From Spirochaetales bacterium (GTDB taxonomy: Bacteria; Spirochaetota; Spirochaetia; UBA9216): a stretch of 64,000 nucleotides of DNA. Numbering within the stretch: the stretch's first letter is position 1; each line of letters begins with the position of its first letter. The notes under the pieces were generated by a model. The model was not told the origin of the DNA and ran no database searches. It worked only from the letters and a program-made list of their open reading frames with translations. Shown here piece after piece: positions 52,167 through 60,294 of this stretch. The translations under genes were made by a program, and so were the position numbers. The stretch is taken from contig JAEKNX010000018.1 of NCBI GenBank assembly GCA_016839055.1, forward strand, positions 1 through 64,000, read 5' to 3'.

Positions 52167-52847
52167 ATGGACATTATTACAAAACAAAAATTCGCGAAAA
52201 TGACTGATCTGGCCTGCGTTAAGGCGGACAGCAGCATAGATGATATCAAGAATATGGCCGAAGCCGCGAATAAATGGGGTTTCGCCGGCGTATACGCCCT
52301 TAGCGCCCACAATGATATGCTAACCGAGCTTCTGAAAAACAACGACAGGACCTTCATCGGCGGAGCCGTAGGTTTTCCTTCCGGCGGAGTAGCAACTTCG
52401 ACAAAAGTTTATGAGACAAGGGATCTGATAGAACATGGCTGTGGTGAGATTGACATGGTTATAAATATCGCCTGGCTGAAGGCAGGCAAGACCGACCTTT
52501 TAGAAAAAGATATAAAAGAGGTTATAGCGGCCGCGGGAGGAAAGATTGTAAAAGCAATCATCGAGGTCCACTACCTGAGCGATGATGAGATAATGAGCGC
52601 AAGCCGGTTAGCGGCCGGCTGCGGCGTATCATTTATTAAAACCGCAACCGGATGGGCTGAAAGCGGAGCCACGCTCGATAGAATCCGGCTTATAAAAAAG
52701 GCCATAAGCGGAACAGGCTGTCAGATAAAGGCTGCCGGAGGAATTAGAGACCTTGAAACGGTTAATTCGATGATAGCTCTCGGGGTAACCCGTTTCGGCT
52801 TCGGTACCGAAACAGCGCTTAAAATTATTGAAGAGATAAAGGCCTGA
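52167..52847 (+). CDS. deoC: DeoC-family aldolase
   Basis: 226 residues. Schiff-base Lys158 is in SFIKTATGW and the second Lys188 in QIKAAGGIR; Asp96 is in GEIDMVINI. These match deoxyribose-phosphate aldolase, which splits 2-deoxyribose 5-phosphate to glyceraldehyde 3-phosphate and acetaldehyde. The usual KTSTGF and KASGG are KTATGW and KAAGG, so a related aldol substrate from the adjacent sugar pathway is quite possible. Divergent from the sigma-54 activator gene. Confidence 0.85.
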   Translation: MDIITKQKFAKMTDLACVKADSSIDDIKNMAEAANKWGFAGVYALSAHNDMLTELLKNNDRTFIGGAVGFPSGGVATSTKVYETRDLIEHGCGEIDMVINIAWLKAGKTDLLEKDIKEVIAAAGGKIVKAIIEVHYLSDDEIMSASRLAAGCGVSFIKTATGWAESGATLDRIRLIKKAISGTGCQIKAAGGIRDLETVNSMIALGVTRFGFGTETALKIIEEIKA

Positions 52848-52898
52848 TAATACGATTTTCATTGACGGCCGGGTCAGGCAGGTATTAAGCTTTTAATC

Positions 52899-53096
52899 AT
52901 GAAGCCCGGAAAACTGATATTCTTATGGGCCGTGGTCTTTGTTGTTACTGCGGTTATTTTCTCGCTCATCCTATTCCCGTCCGAATCTTCGGCTATTCCG
53001 GAGAGCCTGTTTATTCCCGGAATAGTTTTTATATTTGTTTTTCTCAATTTTCTCATTTCTTCAAAACCCGAAACAGCACGGATAATACTCAGCTAG
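52899..53096 (+). CDS. Possible small membrane protein
   Basis: 65 residues with two hydrophobic helices (LIFLWAVVFVVTAVIFSLILF and SLFIPGIVFIFVFLNFLI) and a basic start MKPGK. There is no clear Shine-Dalgarno sequence. It could be real or a remnant, since the next 300 bp look like decayed coding sequence. No family recognised. Confidence 0.4.
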   Translation: MKPGKLIFLWAVVFVVTAVIFSLILFPSESSAIPESLFIPGIVFIFVFLNFLISSKPETARIILS

Positions 53097-53499
53097 GGGT
53101 ATACCGGTCAGTATAAAACTTGACGAATGTTAAAAGTTTGCATCTGAGGCCGGGCATTTCAACCTCTCGGGACTGAGCCTGACCGGGCTTGCATCCAGGA
53201 TGGATTAGCTTACTCTCGGCGAGGTTTTCAGAGAATCAGACTTGCCCGAGATCTTCGCCCTCATATCAGAGGCAGCCTCCCCTTTCGAAGACGGACTATC
53301 GACGGCGGTGAACAAGACAGCAGATGCCGCGGCACAAGGATGGAGCTCTGCGACGGAGACCGGTGAGCGCGGCAGCGGCTCTACCTGGACTTAAGTACTG
53401 CGTTCTCCTGTTTTTCTGTTTAAATGGCTGGCCTCTATATTTAAAAAAAAAGCGGACTAAATAGAAAGTTTTCCTGATATTCTATTCCATTCCTTACTG
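53097..53499 (+). pseudogene. Gene-free stretch with degenerate coding-like sequence
   Basis: From about 53137 to the TAA at 53392 one plus frame reads FASEAGHFNLSGLSLTGLAS, a TAG at 53206, then LTLGEVFRESDLPEIFALIS and an Ala/Thr-rich helical tail. Base composition is higher in G+C than the flanks, like a gene. No start codon with a ribosome site and no family is recognised. The last 100 bp are AT-rich promoter DNA for nrdJ. Confidence 0.35.
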
Positions 53500-53576
53500 A
53501 TATAGATTATAGTGCTAAAAATCGAATAATATAAATATATGGCGCTATATGTAGTGCTGGAGGCAGAAAGCCTCCA
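53488..53576 (+). promoter_or_regulatory. nrdJ promoter region with NrdR-like box and leader hairpin
   Basis: A possible promoter is TTCCAT, 17 bp, TATAGT (ending about 53514). GCGCTATATGTAGTGCT (53542-53558) resembles the NrdR box (ACACTATATATAGTGT type). A half match ending TAGTGCT (53510-53516) lies exactly 42 bp, four turns, upstream. TGGAGGC-AGAAA-GCCTCCA (53558-53576) is a hairpin just before the ribosome site AAGGAG. No cobalamin riboswitch is seen. Confidence 0.5.
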
Positions 53577-53587
53577 AGGAGACTTTT

Positions 53588-55822
53588 ATGTCAAACTGGG
53601 AATGGAAGCAGAAAATAAGTCAGGAGATCTTTGAAGCAAAATACTGTCTTCATGGTGAAAAATCACCTGAAGAAGTTTTTAAAGGAATAGCAGCTGAGGC
53701 CTCTTCGGTCGAGAAAGACGCGAATAAATGGGCTGAGAGCTTCTATCAGGAACTCTCATCTGCCAGACTTATTCCGGCAGGGCGGATCCTCGCGAATGCG
53801 AGGCCGGACAGTGGCATGAAGAATTATAATAACTGCTTTACTATCGACATCGAGGACTCGATGGAAGGAATATATGAATCTCTTAAAGAGGATGCTACCA
53901 TCAGCAAGATGGGTGGAGGCGTAGGTTTCGACATCTCGAAGCTAAGGCCGAAGGGCGCTCCGCTTTCGAGCGGAAGCGAATCCTCGGGAGTAATATCTTT
54001 TCTTCGTATTTTTGATCAGTCGGCAAAGACAATAATGACAGGCGGAATGAGGCGATCGGCCCATATAGCGCTTCTCGATATTTCTCACCCGGAGATAGAG
54101 GATTTTATTACCGTAAAGAAGGGTGATAAAAACAAGGAGCTGACTCAGTTCAACATCTCGGTAAAGGTTACCGATGACTTTGTCAGGGCGGTTAAGAACG
54201 ACGCTGATTGGGACCTCGTTTTCGGCGGGAAAGTCTACAAAACCATAAAAGCCCGGTATCTTTATGAACTTCTCGCGAAGAATGCATATAATCACAATGA
54301 GCCGGGTATCTTCTACACCGATACGGTCGAACGCTACAACAACGGTTACTGGGCGTTCAAGATGGACAGGGTTAACCCCTGCGGAGAACTGGTAATGCCT
54401 CCCTACTCGCTTTGCTGTCTGTCGGCCGTCAACCTGACTAAGTTCGTCATTGAGCCGTTCTCGACCTCGGCGGTCTTTGATTTTGCCGCCTTCGCCGAAA
54501 CTGTAAAGGTCGGAATCCGCTTTCTGGACAACATTCTCGATGTTACCGACTATCCCCTGGATAAAATCAGGGCCTTCTCAAGGCGCTGGCGCCGGATTGG
54601 ACTCGGTATAACCGGTCTCGGAGATCTTTTCACTATGATGGGGATGTGTTACGGCTCAAAAGAATCCGAAGAGCTCTCCCTCGCTATTGCAAAGGCGCTT
54701 CGCGACGAGTCATACCGAACTTCAGCCTTGCTTGCTTCTGAAAAGGGCGCATTCGATGAGTTTGATGCGGACAAATACCTGAATGCCGAATTCATAAAAC
54801 TGCTGCCGGATGATATCCGCGCCCTTATCAGGGTAAACGGCATCCGAAATGTGCAGATGAATACAATTGCCCCGACCGGCACAACATCGCTGTCGGTTGG
54901 TCAGAACTGCTCATCTGGAATAGAACCCATCTTCGCCCTGAATTACAAGAGGACCGTCCGTACCGGTAAGGGAGATGATACCTACACCGAGGAAATCTCC
55001 GACTATGCCTACGATATTTATCGGGAGATTACCGGAAAAAATGATGTTCCAGACTATTTTGTCACGACTCTCAACATCGACCCATACCGGGCAATCGACA
55101 TTCAGGCTGCCTTTCAGAAATACATCGATCACTCTATTTCAAAGACGCTGAATCTGCCTGGTGGAACGAGTTTTGATGAATATAAAAATCTTTTCATGTA
55201 TGCCTATGACAAGGGGCTCAAGGGGTTTACGACCTTTAATCCTAATGGAAGTATGAAGGGAATTCTGGAGTACACCGATACCGCCGAACCACTTCGAAGC
55301 CGGCTGGCGCCTGCCCGTCCCAAGGAGCTTCCATGTGATATCCATAGGGTTAAAGCCGGGAGGAACAGCATTCTGGTTATAGTCGGAAAGTTGAAGGAGA
55401 GTCTCTATGAGCTCTTTGTTATCGATGATCCAGAGTCGAATATTGAACTCGAGACCAACCATCGAACCGTAGTCAGAAAGGCCGGTAAGGGCCGCTATGA
55501 TCTGGTCTTCAAGAACGGCAGCGAGGAGGTGCGCCTCAAGGATTTCACCAAGACCTATGACTCACCCGATTCCTCGCTAGCCCGTTTTGTCTCGATGGCG
55601 CTTCGCCACGGAACCCCGCTTCAGTTTGTGATAAGCCAACTGCAGAAAGATACAAACTTCACCGACTTCGAACGAAGCGTCGCGAGAGTTTTAAAAAAAT
55701 ATGTTAAAGACGGGGAAGAGATAATAACCAGTGAAGGCGAATGCCCCGAGTGCACCGAGCGCCTGAGCTTCACCGACGGCTGCGTCAGCTGTCACTCCTG
55801 CGGATACAGCCGCTGCGGGTAA
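53588..55822 (+). CDS. nrdJ: Class II (adenosylcobalamin-dependent) ribonucleotide reductase
   Basis: 744 residues with AAGGAG before the ATG. It reduces ribonucleotides to deoxyribonucleotides through a cobalamin-generated thiyl radical, with no oxygen need. Seen: NNCFT (redox Cys), KMGGGVGFDISKLRP, NPCGE with CCLSAVNL (active-site Cys), MNTIAPTGTTSLSVGQNCSSGIEP, and a C-terminal Cys-rich tail (CPECTERLSF...CVSCHSCGYSRCG) that holds a ribbon and the redox pair. No small subunit or activase gene follows. Its 3' end overlaps mrfB by 38 bp on the opposite strand. Confidence 0.93.
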   Translation: MSNWEWKQKISQEIFEAKYCLHGEKSPEEVFKGIAAEASSVEKDANKWAESFYQELSSARLIPAGRILANARPDSGMKNYNNCFTIDIEDSMEGIYESLKEDATISKMGGGVGFDISKLRPKGAPLSSGSESSGVISFLRIFDQSAKTIMTGGMRRSAHIALLDISHPEIEDFITVKKGDKNKELTQFNISVKVTDDFVRAVKNDADWDLVFGGKVYKTIKARYLYELLAKNAYNHNEPGIFYTDTVERYNNGYWAFKMDRVNPCGELVMPPYSLCCLSAVNLTKFVIEPFSTSAVFDFAAFAETVKVGIRFLDNILDVTDYPLDKIRAFSRRWRRIGLGITGLGDLFTMMGMCYGSKESEELSLAIAKALRDESYRTSALLASEKGAFDEFDADKYLNAEFIKLLPDDIRALIRVNGIRNVQMNTIAPTGTTSLSVGQNCSSGIEPIFALNYKRTVRTGKGDDTYTEEISDYAYDIYREITGKNDVPDYFVTTLNIDPYRAIDIQAAFQKYIDHSISKTLNLPGGTSFDEYKNLFMYAYDKGLKGFTTFNPNGSMKGILEYTDTAEPLRSRLAPARPKELPCDIHRVKAGRNSILVIVGKLKESLYELFVIDDPESNIELETNHRTVVRKAGKGRYDLVFKNGSEEVRLKDFTKTYDSPDSSLARFVSMALRHGTPLQFVISQLQKDTNFTDFERSVARVLKKYVKDGEEIITSEGECPECTERLSFTDGCVSCHSCGYSRCG

Positions 55823-56963
55823 CCATGCGCAGGAGCTTCAGCTCGAGCCGGACGCGGCGCCTCTCAAGCTCGGGAATTACTAATTTAATTCTGATACGGT
55901 CTAAACTTAAAAGCTCACAGGTAAGACTGTGGGCTTTTTCTATGTCCTTTTCACGATGCTCAAGCTGTTTAGCAAGCTCAATTCCGGCGAAGATACTCCG
56001 CCTGGACTCCCAGAGATTTTCCCAGATCCCGCGCGCGGCATCGTAGTCGCCCCTTCGTTTACGGAGAAGCCCGAGCTCCTTGGCGGCCTTGAAGCTTCCG
56101 GCCTTAAACCCCGCCTCGAGGACAGCCTCCGCGGTCTCCGGGTGCCGGGGAGTCAGCTGAGAGGCAAGCCCCGTCCTGTCGACCTTGGTCAGCCTCACGG
56201 GATCTTCTGCAATCTTCTCAAAAACCGAGAGGAGCTCGGCGAGGCTCTTGATATCCTCGAGATGGTGGGCCGCGACTCCCTCTATGGCCGCGTAATCGCC
56301 GCTTCTCATGAAGTCAAAGTAAAGATCCGGCACCATAGCCCCCGGCACGTCGAGCTCTCTCTCCTTCTTCAGGATTTTTTCCTCAATGTCGCCGAGAGAG
56401 CAGCTGCCGATTACGTTCCTCCAGAGTCGTCTCGACGGATAAAGAAGATCAAGCTGATAGCCGAAGTTCAACCTCATACCGTTTAAAGCGTAGCGGCTTT
56501 TTAGAATATTAGCATCGAAGGCTCGACCGTTATAGGACACGTAGATTCGCTCAGGGCTTATGTAAGGCTTCATTGCCTCGAGAAAGGCTGGTTCGCCGGG
56601 AAAGTCGGTTAGCATTATCTGGACTGTCTTGAAGGCGTCCCCCTCTGTAAAGCCGAAACCCGTTAGAAAAACAATATTTCCTGCCCCGCCAAGGCCTGTT
56701 GTCTCGGTATCATAGAAAAAAAGGCCAGCAGTATCGGCCTGCTCCGGCATCAGGAAATCGGATATTACCGGCTGCAGCGGATTCTCGCTCAAGGTTACCT
56801 TCTCGTAGACCATATCCGCCAGCCTCCGCCAGCCGTTTAACAGCAGAGCCGCCTCAGGAGGCGGAATCTCGCGGGGCCCGGTGTCCAGGCCCGCGGGGAC
56901 GGCAGCAGGCCTGTCCTGTTTCTTTATAGTATCTATCCGGCTGCGAAGATTTTTCAAATCCAT
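55785..56963 (-). CDS. mrfB: MrfB-like (YprB) exonuclease
   Basis: 392 residues. It has a DEDD-type RNase H-like exonuclease domain: FFYDTETTGLGG (near 88), YVSYNGRAFDANILKSRY, QLDLLYPSRR and HHLEDIKSLAELL. TPR-like helices follow (about 265-370). In Bacillus subtilis MrfA (YprA) and MrfB (YprB) act together on mitomycin C adducts, independent of UvrABC; the same pair lies side by side here (mrfA 81 bp upstream). The last 12 codons are antisense to the nrdJ Cys-rich tail. Confidence 0.85.
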   Translation of the reverse strand: MDLKNLRSRIDTIKKQDRPAAVPAGLDTGPREIPPPEAALLLNGWRRLADMVYEKVTLSENPLQPVISDFLMPEQADTAGLFFYDTETTGLGGAGNIVFLTGFGFTEGDAFKTVQIMLTDFPGEPAFLEAMKPYISPERIYVSYNGRAFDANILKSRYALNGMRLNFGYQLDLLYPSRRLWRNVIGSCSLGDIEEKILKKERELDVPGAMVPDLYFDFMRSGDYAAIEGVAAHHLEDIKSLAELLSVFEKIAEDPVRLTKVDRTGLASQLTPRHPETAEAVLEAGFKAGSFKAAKELGLLRKRRGDYDAARGIWENLWESRRSIFAGIELAKQLEHREKDIEKAHSLTCELLSLDRIRIKLVIPELERRRVRLELKLLRMVTRSGCIRRSDS

Positions 56964-57044
56964 CTTATCCTTGGTTTCCTTCCTGATAACAAAATTTCAA
57001 ATTGTCTGAAAAATAATACACCCTAAAGTAATTTCTACGACACT

Positions 57045-59360
57045 TCAAGGGAGCCGTGCATGCGAAGCCTTAGCCTCTCCGAGCCACTCCCTGAAAAAAG
57101 TAATAATCTGCTCTTTTTTATTGCCGGTATCAGACTCTTCCTCATCGGGGCCTATGCAGGACGGACAGCCGTATTCACATGGGCAGCTTGAAATCCGCTC
57201 GAAGGCGGCCGCGAGCACCTCATCGGTAATCCGCGAGAGCCCCTCGGCAAGACCGGTACCGCCGGGATAATTATCATAGATGTAGATGCAGGCCCTGCCG
57301 AAGTGCGGATCCTTGAGACGCTCTGCAACTCCTATGTCCCGGCCCTCGCAGAGCAGGAATACCGGCGCAACGTTCTTAACAAGGCTTCCTATCCGCCCTA
57401 TGACATGTTCCTTAAGCTCATCGGGTATATTCTCAAAGGAACTGCAGGAGGCCGTATTCTCCTCGAAAATAAAGACGACGGCCCTTGTGTGCATCTCCTC
57501 CTCTGGCAAAAAGATCTCACCGAAACCGACATTCTCATGAGTCCTGTATTTTATCTTCTTGAACTTTGTCACCTGCTTACGGACAAGCACGTCACCCTCG
57601 GCAATTCGCACACCGGATTTTACAATGCTCCTGTCTTCTTCGAGTAGCTTGATGTCGGTCTTGACGACAGCGTCGGTGTAATAATTCAGGTTTGAGCTTT
57701 CAACAAAACATTTTTTGTTATCAATATCGAGTTTTTTCACCTGGTACTGCTCTCCCCGGTGTATGTAGACCGCCTTATTAAACAGCATTTCCTTTGCCGA
57801 CGGCCTGTCCATCTCGCCAATAACAGCGTTCCGGCCCTTTGTCTCATCAATTATCACGACGTTTTCACTGGTAGCGCTTCGGAGAGACACCGTCTCGGCC
57901 GGGTATGATCTGTCGGCCCAATAGTACTTGCCGCCCGTATTCCTGAGAACTCCCTCCTCCTCCAGATAGACGAGAAGCTCAGGGGTCTGGGATCCGAAAC
58001 CCTTGTCATCCTCGCTGAAAGGAAGCTCGAAGGCGGCACACTTCAGGTGATCGAGCTGGATGTAGATGTTGTCCGGATCAATCCAGGCCGACTCGGGGTT
58101 CCGGCCGAAAAAGTAGTCGGGGTGCTCTATGACGTACTGGTCCACCGGCGCGGCTGAGGCTATAAGGATGGACACGGACGAGGTTGCCCTGCGTCCTGCG
58201 CGTCCGGCCTGCTGCCAGGATGAGGATATGCTTCCGGGAAAGCCTGCCATAATTGACGCATCGAGCCCGCCTATATCTATTCCGAGCTCGAGGGCGTTTG
58301 TCGATACTACACCCTGAATCTCGCCGCTTCGAAGGCCCTTCTCTATTTCGCGTCTCTCACTCGGAAGGTAACCTCCCCGGTATGCCTCTACTCGTATACG
58401 GTGGTTATCATTAAAAACATTTGCTAGCCTGTCGTTTATATAACTTGCTATCAGCTCAGTTCTGATTCTCGAGCGGCAGAAGACTATGGTCTTGACTCCC
58501 CGCTTTAGAAACTTCAGTGCCAGCCGCTGTGACTCGAGCACGACTCCCCGTCTTATTCCCTGAACAGCGTCGACGAGCGGCGGGTTGTAGAGAATGAAGT
58601 GCTTCTCGCCCGACGGGGATCCGTTATCGTCCACAAGAACTGCATTTGTCTCGATTATCTTCTCGGTGAGCTCGAGAGGGTTGCCTATTGTCGCGCTGCA
58701 GCAGATGAATACCGGATCAGAACCGTAGAACCTGCATATCCGCTTTAGTCTCCTTATGACGTTTGTAACATGTGAACCGAAGACTCCCCGGTAGATGTGC
58801 ACCTCGTCAATTACTATATACTTCACGTTAGAGAGAAACTTAATCCATTTCGGGTGGTTAGGCATAATGCCCGCGTGCAGCATATCCGGGTTTGTAATTA
58901 TTATCCGGCCTCCGTCACGCGCTGACACCCTGACAGATGATGGAGTATCGCCGTCGTAGGTTACAGTCTTTATAGGCAAATTCTCGGATAGCAGCACCTC
59001 GTTCAGCTCCGACTGCTGATCCTGTGAAAGTGCCTTTGTAGGAAACAAATAGAGAGCCCTGGCCTCAGGGTTTTTCAGCAGATAGTCTATGACCGGCAGA
59101 TTGTAGCAGAGGGTCTTCCCCGATGCAGTCGGAGTGACCACCACCACGTTCCTGTCCTCGCGAATCAAATCAAAGCAAAGCTTCTGATGAGTATACAGGC
59201 GATCTATCCCGCGGTCCGCGTAGATCTTCAGGATTATCGGGTCCACATCATCCGGGAAGTCGGAATATTTCCCTTCGCGGGCCTTTATTATTTCCCAGTG
59301 GGTGATGTTGCGTTTGAAATCATAGTCGTCTTTTATCGTTTTAATCAGCTCATCGAACAT
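57045..59360 (-). CDS. mrfA: MrfA-like (YprA) superfamily 2 helicase
   Basis: 771 residues. Helicase motifs: Q-like YTHQKLCFDL, Walker A TPTASGKT (near 80), DEVH (IDEVHIYRG), CCSATIGNP, FCRSRIRTE, STNALELGIDIGGLD and QQAGRAGRR. The C-terminal domain has the four-Cys cluster CPCEYGCPSCIG, which is typical of MrfA/DUF1998 proteins. It is a 3'-5' DNA helicase in B. subtilis. It forms the repair pair with the next gene. Confidence 0.92.
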   Translation of the reverse strand: MFDELIKTIKDDYDFKRNITHWEIIKAREGKYSDFPDDVDPIILKIYADRGIDRLYTHQKLCFDLIREDRNVVVVTPTASGKTLCYNLPVIDYLLKNPEARALYLFPTKALSQDQQSELNEVLLSENLPIKTVTYDGDTPSSVRVSARDGGRIIITNPDMLHAGIMPNHPKWIKFLSNVKYIVIDEVHIYRGVFGSHVTNVIRRLKRICRFYGSDPVFICCSATIGNPLELTEKIIETNAVLVDDNGSPSGEKHFILYNPPLVDAVQGIRRGVVLESQRLALKFLKRGVKTIVFCRSRIRTELIASYINDRLANVFNDNHRIRVEAYRGGYLPSERREIEKGLRSGEIQGVVSTNALELGIDIGGLDASIMAGFPGSISSSWQQAGRAGRRATSSVSILIASAAPVDQYVIEHPDYFFGRNPESAWIDPDNIYIQLDHLKCAAFELPFSEDDKGFGSQTPELLVYLEEEGVLRNTGGKYYWADRSYPAETVSLRSATSENVVIIDETKGRNAVIGEMDRPSAKEMLFNKAVYIHRGEQYQVKKLDIDNKKCFVESSNLNYYTDAVVKTDIKLLEEDRSIVKSGVRIAEGDVLVRKQVTKFKKIKYRTHENVGFGEIFLPEEEMHTRAVVFIFEENTASCSSFENIPDELKEHVIGRIGSLVKNVAPVFLLCEGRDIGVAERLKDPHFGRACIYIYDNYPGGTGLAEGLSRITDEVLAAAFERISSCPCEYGCPSCIGPDEEESDTGNKKEQIITFFREWLGEAKASHARLP

Positions 59361-59427
59361 GGCGATATGTTAGCATAGATAGGCTCTGATGTCCTCTATA
59401 CATTGTATAAGAATGACAACAATAAAG

Positions 59428-59451
59428 CCGCGCCTAAATCAGAAGGCGCGG
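59428..59451 (-). terminator. Intrinsic terminator of the secreted-protein gene
   Basis: CCGCGCCT and AGGCGCGG form an 8-bp GC stem with an 8-nt loop, followed on the minus strand by CTTTATTGTTG. It lies 31 bp after the stop of 59482-60057 and ahead of mrfA. Confidence 0.75.
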
Positions 59452-59481
59452 TATAATTAATTGTTATTTTCAAATACGGAT

Positions 59482-60057
59482 TTATCTTTTGACTGCATCC
59501 AGTCCGCCCATCACTGTCAGAATATCTCCATTGAGTTCTGCTTTAAGAGAACCCATCCAGTAAAACATTGATGTTGGATCAGGCTCATCATTTTTTGAAA
59601 CACCATCTTTCGCTACCAGGAAGGTCCCACTGGTAAGGCTCAGCATCCCCTGTCTGTCTGTTACAATTTTATAATCTGAGCCTCTATGGCTGTACTCAAC
59701 TGTGATTACTCCGTTTGAAGCCTTGGAAGCTTTAAGTTTATCACTTTTTGCAAGATCTGCACCGGCTACACCATAGAGGAAGAGTCCTCGAAGTCCGTCA
59801 GGCATTACTTTTTTGCCGAGTACATCATTGCGGTATGGTTGAAATATATGAGTTGAACCTAAGAGCGAGGCTCCGGTTACTCCGTCAAAGTGATCCTGTT
59901 CGAGAGCCATGTACCTGATAGGTCCGGTAAAAGTAAAATAACTTACTCTCGTCTTTCCTGAAATATCGACTTTAAAATCAATCGTCAGATCTTCTGCAAA
60001 AGCAGCAACTCCGACAATACTTAAAATCGCCAGAACTAAAATAATCTTTTTGATCAT
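59482..60057 (-). CDS. Secreted protein of unknown function
   Basis: 191 residues with a signal peptide (MIKKIILVLAILSIVGVAAFAE), GGAGG upstream and a promoter at about 60090-60115. The mature part is beta-rich (TIDFKVDISGKTRVSYFTFTG, VITVEYSHRGSDYKIVTDRQG) and ends with LNGDILTVMGGLDAVKR. I do not recognise the family. It is a monocistronic unit with its own terminator. Confidence 0.8.
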   Translation of the reverse strand: MIKKIILVLAILSIVGVAAFAEDLTIDFKVDISGKTRVSYFTFTGPIRYMALEQDHFDGVTGASLLGSTHIFQPYRNDVLGKKVMPDGLRGLFLYGVAGADLAKSDKLKASKASNGVITVEYSHRGSDYKIVTDRQGMLSLTSGTFLVAKDGVSKNDEPDPTSMFYWMGSLKAELNGDILTVMGGLDAVKR

Positions 60058-60294
60058 AACTAAACCTCCAAATCGTATAAGTTATTATCATATTCAACTG
60101 GTAAATAAGTCAACATAAATTAAGCATGCTTAAACAGATATAAATCAATAAAAACTATCGGAAATTCTTGATCAGAGAAAGAAATAGTATACAGCAGGCA
60201 ACTAATCTGATGAAATTTAAATTAAATTATTGTTATATGCTCAATCCGGGCTTAAAATAAATATTACGAAAAAAATTTTAAAAAGGAGAAACTT
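60058..60294. promoter_or_regulatory. Divergent promoter region
   Basis: Leftward: TTGACT near 60114, 17-18 bp, GATAAT/TGATAA. Rightward: TTGTTA (60230-60235), 17 bp, TAAAAT (60253-60258), then AAAAGGAG before ATG 60295. A perfect 14-bp palindrome TTAAGCATGCTTAA (60120-60133) lies just upstream of the leftward -35 box. Confidence 0.55.

Noticed and set aside
53500-53587. Cobalamin riboswitch before nrdJ
   Set aside because: The leader is under 90 nt and has no B12-box-like sequence; only a simple hairpin and NrdR-like sites are seen.
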